In this document: positions 16,830 through 25,856 of the stretch, piece after piece
Numbering within the stretch: the first letter of the stretch is position 1
Layout: each line of letters starts with the position of its first letter
Assembly (NCBI GenBank): GCA_030752605.1
Contig: JASMDX010000011.1
Span: forward strand, 1 to 64,000
Length of the DNA stretch: 64,000 nt
Direction: 5' to 3'
Origin: GCA-2731375 sp002731375
Lineage (GTDB): Bacteria > Pseudomonadota > Alphaproteobacteria > GCA-2731375
Position numbers and translations under genes: made by a program
The notes under the pieces: model-generated
Seen by the model: only the letters and a program-made list of their open reading frames with translations
The model's database searches: none
What the model was told of the DNA's origin: nothing

Positions 16830-18101
16830 CTATTCTAGCGTGGCCACCAGCCAGGGCGGAGGTTTGTCCAGGGCCATAAGTTCATTAATGCCTTGGCGGG
16901 GCCGAATGACGGCGAACTGGTTACCGTGCACCAGAATTTCCGGCACCAGGGGGCGGCTGTTGTAGGTAGAGGCCATGACGGCACCATAAGCTCCCGCACT
17001 GCGTACGGCGATCAAATCATTGGGAGCAAGCGGCGGCATGCGCCGGCCCTTGGCCAGGGTATCGCCGGTCTCGCAAATCGGCCCAACCACATCAGCCTCC
17101 TCCAACGCTGCGCCGGGCGCGGGCTCACGCACCGGCACGATCTCATGCCAGCTGTCATACATGGCGGGACGGATCAAATCGTTCATGGCCGCGTCAATGA
17201 TGATAAAGCGGCGGCCTTCGTGCTTTTCATGGATCACGCCGGCGACCAGAATGCCAGCATTACCCACCAGCACGCGGCCCGGTTCCAAGACCAGATCAAG
17301 CTGCCGGTTGGCAGTCAGGCGCTTGACCATTCGACCATACTCAGCCGGCGGCGGCGGGGTTTCGCCCCCGTATGGTATGCCCAGACCACCGCCCAGATTG
17401 CAGCGGCGGATCTCGTGGCCCGCCGCGCGCAGCTCGTCGATTAGCTTCAAGGCGCGGTCAAAGGATTCCTCGAATGGCGCCAGATCGGTGATTTGCGAAC
17501 CGATATGCACGGCCACGCCCAGCATAGCTAGGCCGGGCAGGGCGGCGCCCAGGTCAAAGATTGCCGTGGCCCGATCAATGGGTATGCCAAATTTGTTCTG
17601 CTTTCGCCCAGTGGTGATTTTCTCGTGCGTACCCGCGTCCACGTCCGGATTGACCCGGATGGAGACCGGCGCTACCTTGCCCATCGCGGCGGCGACGGTA
17701 CTCAACAGCCGCAACTCCGGCTCGCTCTCCACGTTGAATTGGTAAATTCCCGCCGCCAGTGCCTGGGCCAATTCATCGCGGGTCTTGCCGGGGCCGGCGA
17801 AGACAATGGTATCGGGTGCCGCGCCCGCAGCCATGGCCCGGTGCAACTCGCCCCCCGAGATGACGTCCGCACCCGCGCCCAGCTCGACAAAGGTACGGAT
17901 TACCGCCTGATTGGAATTGGCCTTCACCGCATAGCAGATGCGCGCGCCGCTACCTTCCAGCGAGCCGGCCAGAACCTGATAATGGCGGCTCATGGTGGCG
18001 GTGGAATAGCAATAAAAGGGCGTGCCGACGGCGGCGGCAATATCGGTGATTGCCACTTCTTCGGCATGGAGCACGCCATTCTTATAAGTGAAATAGTCCA
18101 T
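16830..18101 (-). CDS. lysA: diaminopimelate decarboxylase
   Basis: 423-residue fold-type III PLP enzyme that decarboxylates meso-diaminopimelate to L-lysine, the last step of lysine synthesis. Lys60 in CYAVKANSN is the PLP lysine; HIGSQI, the glycine-rich GGGLGIPY, VLEPGR and the active-site CETGD (contributed across the dimer) are all present. Length matches the family. It sits four bases after the small lptM gene in the usual alphaproteobacterial order argH-lptM-lysA-TIGR02302. Confidence 0.95.
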   Translation of the reverse strand: MDYFTYKNGVLHAEEVAITDIAAAVGTPFYCYSTATMSRHYQVLAGSLEGSGARICYAVKANSNQAVIRTFVELGAGADVISGGELHRAMAAGAAPDTIVFAGPGKTRDELAQALAAGIYQFNVESEPELRLLSTVAAAMGKVAPVSIRVNPDVDAGTHEKITTGRKQNKFGIPIDRATAIFDLGAALPGLAMLGVAVHIGSQITDLAPFEESFDRALKLIDELRAAGHEIRRCNLGGGLGIPYGGETPPPPAEYGRMVKRLTANRQLDLVLEPGRVLVGNAGILVAGVIHEKHEGRRFIIIDAAMNDLIRPAMYDSWHEIVPVREPAPGAALEEADVVGPICETGDTLAKGRRMPPLAPNDLIAVRSAGAYGAVMASTYNSRPLVPEILVHGNQFAVIRPRQGINELMALDKPPPWLVATLE

Positions 18102-18105
18102 GGCC

Positions 18106-18264
18106 TTATTGCGACGCCTTTTTCTTTTTGAGCTTTTCCGGATCGACCTTCATGCCCGCACTGCCGCCAGGACGCTTGGGCGGGCCTTTTTTGCCGCAGG
18201 CGGAAAGGGCGGCCAATAGCGACCCGTTCACGGCCAGGCGCAACAATGTCCGGCGCGGGATCAT
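18106..18264 (-). CDS. lptM: small LptM-like lipoprotein
   Basis: A 52-residue gene between argH and lysA. It opens MIPRRTLLRLAV, has a hydrophobic core, a lipobox LSAC with Cys23, then CGKKGPPKRP, the signature of LptM (formerly YifL), followed by a Lys-rich tail. LptM assists assembly and disulfide maturation of the LptDE lipopolysaccharide translocon at the outer membrane. Its ATG overlaps the argH TGA (ATGA), so it is translated by coupling, and lysA starts four bases after its stop. Gene position between argH and lysA is conserved in alphaproteobacteria. Confidence 0.82.
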   Translation of the reverse strand: MIPRRTLLRLAVNGSLLAALSACGKKGPPKRPGGSAGMKVDPEKLKKKKASQ

Positions 18265-19670
18265 AATCGCGCCCGCGCGGCGGCGATGGCCGCGCGTACC
18301 TGGGACGGCGCGGTGCCGCCAAAGCTGACCCGCGATGCCACTGAATTGCGCACGCCCAGTACTTTGAATACGGCATCGGTGATGCCGCCTTCGACAGCCT
18401 GCATATCCGCCAAGGACAAACCATCCAGGTCAACGTCCTGTTCCTCGGCCTGCTTGACGAGGGTTCCCGTGACATGGTGCGCCCGGCGGAACGGCAGGCC
18501 CAATTCCCGGACCAGCCAATCCGCCAGGTCCGTGGCGGTGGTGAAACCTTGCCCGGCGGCGCTTTCCATGGCCGTCCGATTGACGGTCAGATCGCCCAGC
18601 ATGCCAGACATTGCGGGCACGGTCAGGGTCAGGGTATCGGCCACTTCGAATACCGGTTCCTTATCTTCCTGCATATCCTTGGAATAGGTCATGGGCAGGC
18701 CTTTCATGACCACCAGCAAGGCATTCAGATCACCGATCACCCGGCCGGCCTTGGCCCGGACTAGTTCGGCGGCATCTGGATTACGCTTTTGCGGCATGAT
18801 TGAGGAGCCGGTGGTGAAGCCGTCACTCAACGAAATAAAGTTGAACTGCGCCGAGGCCCAGTTGACCAGTTCCTCGGCCAGACGGGAGAGATGCACCGAC
18901 AGGATCGAAGCGGCTGCCAGATACTCCATGGCGAAATCCCGCGCCGCCACCGCATCCATGGAATTGGCGGCGGGTCTCTCGAAACCAAGCGCCTTGGCCG
19001 TGGCGTCTCGGTCAATGGGAAACGAGGTTCCGGCCAGGGCCGCTGCACCCAAAGGGCTTTCATTCAAGCGTCGCCGGCAATCCGTGAAGCGGCCCCGATC
19101 CCGGCCCAGCATTTCCACATAAGCCATCAGATGGTGGCCAAAGGTCACCGGTTGGGCCGCCTGTAGATGGGTGAAACCGGGCATGACGGTATCCGCATGC
19201 TCCTCCGCCCGGTCCATCAAGACCGTTTGCAACGCTTGCAAGGCCGGATCCAGGGCATCGATCTCGTCCCGCAGCCAAAGCCGGAAATCCGTCGCCACCT
19301 GATCGTTGCGCGAGCGCGCGGTGTGCAACCGGCCCGCCGGCTCGCCAAGCAGTTCACTCAGCCGGGCTTCCACATGCATGTGGATGTCTTCCTTAAGCGG
19401 ATCGTATTCAAAGGTTCCCGCCGCGATCTCCGCCTCGACCTGATCAAGGCCTTTCAAGATCGCGTGACCATCGTCCTGGTTTAGGATGCCTTGAGCCACC
19501 AACATGCTACAATGAGCCCGGCTGCTGGCAATGTCCTGGCGGTAGAAACGCCTATCGAAATAGATCGAGGCGTTGATCCGCTGCATGATATCCGACGCAC
19601 CACCGGCGAAACGCCCGCCCCACAGGGCATTGGCGCCGGTTTTCTTGTCGTCCGGCTGTTTATCGGTCAT
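18261..19670 (-). CDS. argH: argininosuccinate lyase
   Basis: 469 residues, the expected length. It cleaves argininosuccinate to arginine and fumarate. Seen are the N-terminal LWGGRFAGG, the TARSRNDQVATD region, TVMPGFTHLQAAQPVTFGHH, and the fumarase/lyase signature GSSIMPQKRNPD with the flexible-loop catalytic Ser. The open frame runs further upstream, but the start at 19670 has a GGAG site and begins MTDKQPDDKK; the longer frame would run through the divergent TlpA gene. First gene of the argH-lptM-lysA-TIGR02302 unit. Confidence 0.95.
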   Translation of the reverse strand: MTDKQPDDKKTGANALWGGRFAGGASDIMQRINASIYFDRRFYRQDIASSRAHCSMLVAQGILNQDDGHAILKGLDQVEAEIAAGTFEYDPLKEDIHMHVEARLSELLGEPAGRLHTARSRNDQVATDFRLWLRDEIDALDPALQALQTVLMDRAEEHADTVMPGFTHLQAAQPVTFGHHLMAYVEMLGRDRGRFTDCRRRLNESPLGAAALAGTSFPIDRDATAKALGFERPAANSMDAVAARDFAMEYLAAASILSVHLSRLAEELVNWASAQFNFISLSDGFTTGSSIMPQKRNPDAAELVRAKAGRVIGDLNALLVVMKGLPMTYSKDMQEDKEPVFEVADTLTLTVPAMSGMLGDLTVNRTAMESAAGQGFTTATDLADWLVRELGLPFRRAHHVTGTLVKQAEEQDVDLDGLSLADMQAVEGGITDAVFKVLGVRNSVASRVSFGGTAPSQVRAAIAAARARL

Positions 19671-19698
19671 TTTGTTACTCCTGCCCCCCGAGGAGGCC

Positions 19699-20280
19699 AT
19701 GGTCCAGTTTCGATCCGTATACCTGATCCCGTTTGCCGCCACCATGGGCATTTTTCTGGCGCTGGCAGTGCCCCATATAGCGCATGCTGCCAGTCTGTCC
19801 CAATACGCGGTTGGCGCGATGGCGAATTTTACCCTCTCCCCGGAGAAGCCGCCAGCGCCGGTCATAACCTTTCGCGACGAAAAGGGCGAAAAACATAGCC
19901 TAGGGGATTTCGCGGGCAAGGTGGTATTGGTCAATTTCTGGGCCACCTGGTGCGGCCCGTGCCGGCGGGAAATGGCCGATCTGGATCATTTGCAACGGCG
20001 GCTCGGCGGCCATAGGTTCGGCGTTCTGGCAATTTCCTCGGACCGCAAGGGGATGGCGGTGGTGAAGAAATTCTATGACGAGAACAAGATCCAGCATTTG
20101 GATGCTTGGATCGACAAAACCACCAAGGCACAGCGGGCCTTTCGCGCCTACGGCCTGCCGACCTCCGTGCTCATCGATGATCTGGGCCGAGAAGTCGGCC
20201 GCTTGGTGGGTTCGGCGGAATGGGCTAGTGACGAGGCATTATCCCTGATCAAAGGGGTTGTCGCCGAGGCTGGGAATTGA
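19699..20280 (+). CDS. TlpA/ResA-like thiol:disulfide oxidoreductase
   Basis: 193 residues: an N-terminal signal or anchor (hydrophobic 8-30, AHAAS possible cleavage) and a thioredoxin-fold domain with WCGPC at 84-88 inside VVLVNFWATWCGPCRREM, plus the cis-proline segment LPTSVLID. It acts in the periplasm, reducing disulfides, typically for cytochrome c maturation or copper chaperones. It is divergent from argH with only 28 bp between starts. AGGAGG lies just two bases before the ATG at 19699, unusually close, so the start is less certain; the next ATG is at 19744. Confidence 0.85.
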   Translation: MVQFRSVYLIPFAATMGIFLALAVPHIAHAASLSQYAVGAMANFTLSPEKPPAPVITFRDEKGEKHSLGDFAGKVVLVNFWATWCGPCRREMADLDHLQRRLGGHRFGVLAISSDRKGMAVVKKFYDENKIQHLDAWIDKTTKAQRAFRAYGLPTSVLIDDLGREVGRLVGSAEWASDEALSLIKGVVAEAGN

Positions 20281-20354
20281 TGCGGCTTTGCCAAATTTGC
20301 CGCCCAGGTTAAGTTGGCGGTTAGGTTGACGGAGAAATTTGGGGGATAGCAAGC

Positions 20355-21236
20355 ATGACAATTGATACGGACTTCTTTGCCGAGCACGGCTTTATTCTGG
20401 TGCCTGGGGTGTTGTCGCCCGAAAAGCTGCGCGCCGTCCAGGCGGAAACCGACCGCATCGTAAAGGCGGCCGCAGGTGTGGAAGATCATGACGCCATATA
20501 TGATCTGGAGGCGAGCCATAAACCGAATGCGCCACGAGTCCGGCGCATCAAGACCCCGCATTTGCATTTTCCTGCCTTCGAGGAACTGGTCCGCGACGCA
20601 GAGGTTACCAACCCCGTGGCCGCCCTGATCGGCGAAAACATTCGCCTCTACGGTGGCAAGATCAACATTAAGGCGGCTGGCTATGGCGCGCCGGTGGAAT
20701 GGCATCAGGACTGGGCCTTTTACCCTCATACCAACGACGATGTGCTAACGGTCGCTATCCTGCTTGATGACATGGATGCGGACAACGGCTCCCTCGGCAT
20801 CGTGGCCGGCAGTCACAAGGGCCCTGTTTTCGACCACCACGCCGATGGCGCCTTCTGCGGCGCCCTGGATCTTGATGCCAATGAATTGGATTTTTCTCAG
20901 GCCGTGCAAATGGCCGGCAAGGCGGGGGATATGCTGATTTTTCATTCTCGGGCGGTACATGGCTCTCCGGCCAACCGCTCGAACCGGCAGCGCCGCCTGT
21001 TGATCTGGGAGATGACCGCCGCCGATGCCTGGCCCTTGGCGGGCCTGCGCGACGGCTATGATGAATTCGAGCGATGGGTGATCCGGGGCGAAGGCAGCCT
21101 GGTGCCGCGTCTGGAAGACGTACCGGTACGCATGCCTTATCCGTTAGCCACCCATGGCGGCTCGATCTACGAAAACCAGCGCGGCATGGAGCGGCAATAT
21201 TTCGAACATGTGGGCGCCGCCGCCGGCGCGGACTAG
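20355..21236 (+). CDS. phytanoyl-CoA dioxygenase (PhyH) family protein
   Basis: 293-residue non-heme Fe(II)/2-oxoglutarate dioxygenase. The iron ligands appear as His117 and Asp119 in EWHQDWAF and a distal His in FHSRAVHGSPANRS, with the downstream Arg of RRLL able to bind 2-oxoglutarate. An N-terminal FFAEHGFILVPGVLS matches the PhyH opening. A GGGGGATAG leader lies upstream. Substrate unknown; such enzymes hydroxylate lipids, secondary metabolites or phosphonate/ectoine-like compounds. Downstream is a stretch of broken genes on the other strand. Confidence 0.83.
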   Translation: MTIDTDFFAEHGFILVPGVLSPEKLRAVQAETDRIVKAAAGVEDHDAIYDLEASHKPNAPRVRRIKTPHLHFPAFEELVRDAEVTNPVAALIGENIRLYGGKINIKAAGYGAPVEWHQDWAFYPHTNDDVLTVAILLDDMDADNGSLGIVAGSHKGPVFDHHADGAFCGALDLDANELDFSQAVQMAGKAGDMLIFHSRAVHGSPANRSNRQRRLLIWEMTAADAWPLAGLRDGYDEFERWVIRGEGSLVPRLEDVPVRMPYPLATHGGSIYENQRGMERQYFEHVGAAAGAD

Positions 21237-21437
21237 ATTTCCGGGACGCTGGCGCCGATATCGACAAAGCTGTGTTGTTCGGTTGCGGCAAGCTGTTGAA
21301 ATTGATCGGCTGCCTGCGGTGGGTTTATGCCGTCGAACATGCCGAAGACATTCAGCGTCTGCGGTGGTTGCCCCTCCCTTTTGGGCCGCAGGGACAGACT
21401 TAGGATTTCCACCGAACGGCTATTCCGGCCCGCGAAG

Positions 21438-21689
21438 TCAATCTCCCAAATCCAAATGGCGCCACAGGGCTGTGTGGCTGTGCGTACCGCGCGCGCCGCG
21501 TGAAGCGCGGTACCCAGGCTCCATCATCTCGAGCAAATGGCGATCTGTCAGCTCAAACCCCATGATCTCGCGGATCATGGTGCCTGCCAGACGAAAGCTA
21601 ATCTCGGTCTCGGAAAAGGCATCGACCAGGGTAATCCACGGCAGAATTCCGGTGATGTCTTCAAGGCGCATGTCGGAGCGTCGGGACAT
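21438..21689 (-). pseudogene. truncated PAS-domain (PF07310-type) protein
   Basis: 83 codons opening MSRRSDMRLEDITGILPWI and continuing LVDAFSETEISFRLAGTMI and GFELTDRHLLEM. This is the N-terminal half of the short alphaproteobacterial PAS proteins of the PF07310 type, normally 150-200 residues. After about residue 65 the frame becomes unrelated (RGARGTHSHT) and ends. It overlaps the end of the response-regulator remnant upstream by about 28 bp. I read it as a truncated relic. Confidence 0.6.
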
Positions 21690-22044
21690 AAGCTTGCCGT
21701 CGCGCCAAGTGGGTCAGATCCACCGCGTGGCCGGCATCGCTTAATGCGGCCTGCAATTGCCGGGCCAGGTCCTTGTCGTCCTCAACCACCAGCAACCGGC
21801 CCGAATAACGCCGGCCAGGCACCGCAATATCTGTTGCAGGGGCAGCACATCGCCAGCGCTGACCGCATCGCGGGCCCGATCATGATCACTGTCGCGATTC
21901 TGTTTCGCTAGCAGCAAACTATGCCGATGAACCCAGGGCGCCATCTGCTCCGCATGCTCCTGCCATGGGGCCGGCAGCCGATGCCTTGCCTGCGCCGCCG
22001 TGGGCAGAGCCAAGGCGGTGAAAAGGAATATGCATAAATCCCAT
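21661..22044 (-). pseudogene. scrambled PepSY-domain protein and response-regulator remnant
   Basis: Read in two frames. From about 22035 downward there is a signal-peptide-like stretch (CIFLFTALALPTAAQA) with no in-frame ATG, then a PepSY-type segment HDRARDAVSAGDVLPLQQIL. A one-base frame change near 21820 leads into RRYSGRLLVVEDDKDLARQL, the start of a receiver domain (VVEDD is the acidic pocket), which runs AALSDAGHAVDLTHLARR and stops at 21661, about 45 residues in. PepSY proteins often sit beside PhoP-type two-component genes, so this is probably one such operon collapsed by deletion. No intact kinase remains nearby. Confidence 0.6.
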
Positions 22045-22172
22045 GAACCTTATCCCATACTACCCCACACTACCTGAACCGAGGGCGAACGAATTGCAGC
22101 CGCCAATATGAACGTGGCAATGTTGACTTCGGGAGCCGGAGGCGGGTATCTGCAAGCCAGCGGGCAGCTTTC

Positions 22173-22195
22173 AGGCTCCTACAGCCTCTTTTTTT
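22173..22195 (+). terminator. short hairpin with T-tract before ettA
   Basis: AGGCT (22173-22177) pairs with AGCCT (22183-22187) over a five-base loop, followed by C and seven Ts (22189-22195). The stem is short, so it would be a weak terminator. It lies 25 bases before the ettA start and could also be part of an ettA leader. Confidence 0.4.
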
Positions 22196-22219
22196 GTAAC
22201 AACGGCGGACCGATCAGGC

Positions 22220-23899
22220 ATGGCGTCCTATCAATATATCTACACGATGCGTGATTTGCGCAAGGTTTTCCCCGGTGGCCGGGAAGTGCTCAAGGACATC
22301 ACCCTGGCCTTTTTCCCTGGCGCCAAGATTGGCGTTATCGGCGGCAACGGCGCCGGTAAATCTACGTTGCTGCGGATCATGGCCGGCATTGAAGCCGAGT
22401 TCACCGGCGAGGCCTGGGCCGCCGAGGGCGTCCGCGTCGGGCTGTTGAGCCAGGAACCGGAACTGGACCCCCAAAAGGATGTCCAGGGCAATGTTACCGA
22501 CGGGGTGCGTGTCACCAAAGATCTGCTCGACCGGTTCGAGGCGGTCAGCCTGCGCTTTGCCGAGGAAATGACCGACGACGAGATGAACGCCCTGATCGAG
22601 GAACAGGGCGAATTGCAGGAACAGATCGATGCCGCTGAGGCATGGGATCTGGACCGCCATATAGAGATCGCCATGGATGCCCTGCGCTGCCCGCCGGGCG
22701 ATGCGGATGTAACCAAGCTTTCGGGTGGCGAGCGGCGCCGGGTGGCGCTCTGCCGGCTGTTGCTGGAGAAGCCTGATCTGTTGCTGCTGGATGAGCCGAC
22801 CAACCATCTGGATGCGGAATCCGTGGGCTGGCTGGAGCGCCATTTGCATGATTACACCGGCACCGTGGTGGCGATTACCCATGACCGCTATTTTCTCGAC
22901 AATGTTGCCGGCTGGATTCTGGAGCTGGACCGGGGCCGGGGTATCCCTTACGAGGGCAATTATTCCGGTTGGCTGGTACAGAAACAAAAACGCCTGGAGC
23001 AAGAGGGCAAGCAGGAAGAAGCCCGCCAACGCAGCCTGGCGATGGAGCTGGAATGGATCCAGCAATCGCCCCGGGCCCGCCAGGCTAAGAGCAAGGCTCG
23101 CATCCGGGCTTACGAGAATTTGCTGGCCCAGGACATGGAGGCCCAGGTCAAACGGGCGCAGATCGTTATTCCGCCGGGGCCGCGCCTGGGCGATCTGGTG
23201 ATCGAGGCCCAGGGCCTGGAAAAAGCCTATGGCGAACGCCTGTTGATCGATGGCCTGGATTTCAAACTGCCGCCCGGCGGTATTGTCGGGGTGATCGGTC
23301 CCAACGGTGCCGGCAAGACCACCTTATTCCGCATGCTGGTCGGCGAAGAGGCGCCCGATCAGGGCAGCCTGCGGGTCGGCGACACGGTGGCGCTGGGCTA
23401 TGTGGACCAATCCCGCGACGCCCTGGCCGGCGAGGCCACGGCCTGGCAGGAGATTTCAGGCGGCGCGGAAGAGATCGAGCTGGGCAAGCGCAGCGTTAAC
23501 AGCCGGGCCTATTGCACCTGGTTCGGCTTTCGCGGTCCCGATCAGCAAAAGCCCGTGGGCCAGCTGTCGGGCGGCGAGCGTAACCGTGTGCATTTGGCCA
23601 AGATGTTGAAGTCCGGCGCCAACCTGATCCTGCTGGATGAGCCGACTAACGATCTGGACGTGGATACCTTGCGCGCCCTGGAGGAGGCTTTGTTGAATTT
23701 CGCCGGCTGCGCCATGGTGATCAGCCATGACCGCTGGTTTCTGGACCGCATCGCCACGCATATTTTGGCCTTTGAAGGCGACAGCCACGTGGAATGGTTC
23801 GAAGGCAATTACGAGACCTACGAGGAAGACCGCAAACGCCGCCTGGGCCAGGCCGCCGACCAACCCCACCGCATCAGGTACAAGCCTATATCCCGTTGA
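22220..23899 (+). CDS. ettA: energy-dependent translational throttle protein EttA (ABC-F)
   Basis: 559 residues with two ABC ATPase cassettes and no membrane segment. First cassette: Walker A GGNGAGKST near 46-54, signature LSGGERRRVAL, Walker B LLLLDEPTNHLD. A linker with the arginine-rich ARQAKSKARIRAYE follows. Second cassette: GPNGAGKTT, LSGGERNRVHL, LILLDEPTNDLD. The MASYQYIYTMRDLRKV opening is typical of EttA. It binds the ribosomal E site and gates the first steps of elongation according to the ATP/ADP ratio. Length close to the E. coli protein. Confidence 0.93.
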   Translation: MASYQYIYTMRDLRKVFPGGREVLKDITLAFFPGAKIGVIGGNGAGKSTLLRIMAGIEAEFTGEAWAAEGVRVGLLSQEPELDPQKDVQGNVTDGVRVTKDLLDRFEAVSLRFAEEMTDDEMNALIEEQGELQEQIDAAEAWDLDRHIEIAMDALRCPPGDADVTKLSGGERRRVALCRLLLEKPDLLLLDEPTNHLDAESVGWLERHLHDYTGTVVAITHDRYFLDNVAGWILELDRGRGIPYEGNYSGWLVQKQKRLEQEGKQEEARQRSLAMELEWIQQSPRARQAKSKARIRAYENLLAQDMEAQVKRAQIVIPPGPRLGDLVIEAQGLEKAYGERLLIDGLDFKLPPGGIVGVIGPNGAGKTTLFRMLVGEEAPDQGSLRVGDTVALGYVDQSRDALAGEATAWQEISGGAEEIELGKRSVNSRAYCTWFGFRGPDQQKPVGQLSGGERNRVHLAKMLKSGANLILLDEPTNDLDVDTLRALEEALLNFAGCAMVISHDRWFLDRIATHILAFEGDSHVEWFEGNYETYEEDRKRRLGQAADQPHRIRYKPISR

Positions 23900-24116
23900 T
23901 TCGATGAAAGGTCATTCCCGATGCCTGTTGCGTTTGCTCTTGACCCAGGCTGTGTAAAAAGGGCGGCTGGCGGATCTTTTGGTGCAGGATCCTCAACTTC
24001 GAAATCGCTGTCGAAGGCCCGCATGGCTAAGTTGATGACCACTACCGTAGGTCATCCGGGGTATGTCGGTTATAGTCGCCGGCCACGCATAATTCGTTCC
24101 TGCAGAGGAGGCCGAC

Positions 24117-24881
24117 TTGGACCAGCTGGCAACGATCCACGCCGAGCGCGGCGGGCGCGACGGGCCCTTGATGGTGCTGCTGCACGGTATGGGCTGCAAC
24201 GCTGCGGTTTGGGATGGTCTCCTACCACTGCTGGCGGCTGAGTGGCCGGGCGGCTGGCTTGTGCCAGACCTGCGGGGCCATGGCCGCTCTCCTCACCGCG
24301 CACCGTACGGCCTCGGTCTCCATGCAGCGGATGTAGCCCACATCATCGACCCTGAGGACGAGATTACGGTGGTCGGACATTCAATGGGCGGCGGGGTCGC
24401 TGTCGCATTGGCGAACGACCTCTTTGGCGTTCCCGTCCGCCGGGTCATTGCCTTCGGCTACAAGGTCGACTGGAGTGACAACGAAGTCGCTCGGGCCGCC
24501 AAGATCGCGGCAACGCCACCGCGGGTCTTCGACAACCGCGCGGCAGCGGTTGATCGGGCGCTGCAGGTCGCCGGACTGGCCGAGCTAGTTGAGCCGAGCG
24601 CACGCGTTGCCGATCTGAGTGTCACGGCGACCGAAGGCGGTTACAAGCTGTCGACCGACCCGCGCGTAAATGTGATTAGCGCGCCGGACTCTGTCACGCT
24701 CGCCGGAGCAGCGCGCGCGCCGCTCCACCTCTTTACCGGCGAGCACGATGCGGTCGGCACTGCTGCGGGCATGGCTAAGCTCGGTGAGGTCACGGTGCTA
24801 CCGGGACTAGGCCACAGCCCCCATGTTGAGGCGCCGGAGGCCTTTTGGCAGGCAATCGCATGCGCGCTGGAATTCGCCTGA
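24117..24881 (+). CDS. alpha/beta hydrolase
   Basis: 254 residues from a TTG start backed by an AGAGGAGG site five bases upstream. It has the oxyanion-hole HGMGCNAAVWDG, the DLRGHGRS strand/loop, the nucleophile elbow VGHSMGGG (Ser within G-x-S-x-G), a late acid in GEHDAVG and a catalytic His in LPGLGHSPH. Flanked by 217 and 311 bp without other genes. Codon choice looks slightly different from its neighbours (more GTC, CTC and TCG), which could reflect transfer, but this is an impression. Substrate unknown. Confidence 0.8.
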   Translation: MDQLATIHAERGGRDGPLMVLLHGMGCNAAVWDGLLPLLAAEWPGGWLVPDLRGHGRSPHRAPYGLGLHAADVAHIIDPEDEITVVGHSMGGGVAVALANDLFGVPVRRVIAFGYKVDWSDNEVARAAKIAATPPRVFDNRAAAVDRALQVAGLAELVEPSARVADLSVTATEGGYKLSTDPRVNVISAPDSVTLAGAARAPLHLFTGEHDAVGTAAGMAKLGEVTVLPGLGHSPHVEAPEAFWQAIACALEFA

Positions 24882-25192
24882 GCCACCTTAGGGCTGAATG
24901 TAGCGAGGCCGAACGATACATGGACAAATCCGCATTTGCTAACGACAAGGCCGGTCGACCCTCGTTCTAGACCAGATTTGCATCAAAAACCGACAGATAC
25001 ACGAAGATGACTGAGAGAACTTGAGGGATCAATAGGAGCTAACTCGAGCACCGAATTCATCAGTATTCAGACGCCCAGTTGTGAAATCCAAACCTTCGGA
25101 ATATTGCCTCTAGGATTTACCTGATGGCCTCTTTTTGATGCTATGGACGGCTCCCATCCGTCGGTACCATTGAACGCTAGGGCGTTTTAAGG
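24882..25192. other. 311 bp intergenic stretch, nothing recognised
   Basis: Between the alpha/beta hydrolase stop and the convergent mlaC-like stop. I see no convincing reading frame, hairpin-plus-T terminator or repeat. Its lower GC and lack of coding signal suggest old degraded or spacer DNA. Confidence 0.4.
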
Positions 25193-25840
25193 CTACTTCG
25201 TCACGCCTTTGATCTTGCGCACCTTGGCTTCCAATGTGTCCAGGAAGGCATCCATGTCGCCGCCGGCGGTGCGTACGGCGGCGGCGAAGTCGGAACGCTG
25301 GGTCAGGGACAGGGAGATTCCTTCGAGCATGACATCGACAATGCGTACGGCGCCCAGGCGCTCTCGCAAATACCAAATGACCTCGACCGGTTCGCCCCCC
25401 GGGCGCTGGATGCGCGTCTTGACTATGGCCCTGCCGCGTTCGTCAATGCTTTCATTGATCACCATAAACGACTCGCCGGAATAGTTGCTAAAACGGGCCG
25501 CGTACGAATTAACGATATAGTCTTCAAACAGTTTCAGATAGCGCCGCCGTTGGGCAAAATTCGCACGCCGCCAATAACGCCCCAAGGCGAAACGTGCAAT
25601 GCCTCTAAGGGCGAAACTTTGGTTCAGCAGATGGCGGAAGCGGCGGTTTTTTTCCTGCTGGGTCAACTTCTGGTCTGACAGCATCGCCACCGCGGCGTCA
25701 CCCAGGAATTTAACCTGTTTCCTGGCTTCACCTGGCAATAACGGCCGATTTTGGGATTGCGCCACGGCGCCACGGACCGTCACGGAAGCTGTCACTACCA
25801 ACGTTAGTGCGCAGAGGCCCAAGAATTTCCGGCGTAGCAT
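25193..25840 (-). CDS. mlaC: MlaC/Ttg2D-like phospholipid-binding ABC accessory protein
   Basis: About 215 residues. An N-terminal Sec signal (LRRKFLGLCALTLVV, cleavage near AVAQS) precedes the MlaC domain: FLGDAAVAMLSDQKL, FRHLLNQSFALRGIARFALG, and FEDYIVNSYAARFSNYSGE. MlaC ferries phospholipids across the periplasm between MlaA at the outer membrane and MlaFEDB at the inner membrane. The open frame begins at 25879, but ATG 25840 fits the signal peptide. It follows the mlaA-like gene by 16 bp, so the two form a unit; the MlaFED genes are not in this window. Confidence 0.85.
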   Translation of the reverse strand: MLRRKFLGLCALTLVVTASVTVRGAVAQSQNRPLLPGEARKQVKFLGDAAVAMLSDQKLTQQEKNRRFRHLLNQSFALRGIARFALGRYWRRANFAQRRRYLKLFEDYIVNSYAARFSNYSGESFMVINESIDERGRAIVKTRIQRPGGEPVEVIWYLRERLGAVRIVDVMLEGISLSLTQRSDFAAAVRTAGGDMDAFLDTLEAKVRKIKGVTK

Positions 25841-25856
25841 GGACGTACCGCCAAGC

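Noticed and set aside
23900..24116. Insertion-sequence remnant before the alpha/beta hydrolase
   Set aside because: A stretch near 23940-23970 vaguely recalls sequence seen beside transposons, but there is no terminal inverted repeat, target duplication or transposase frame.
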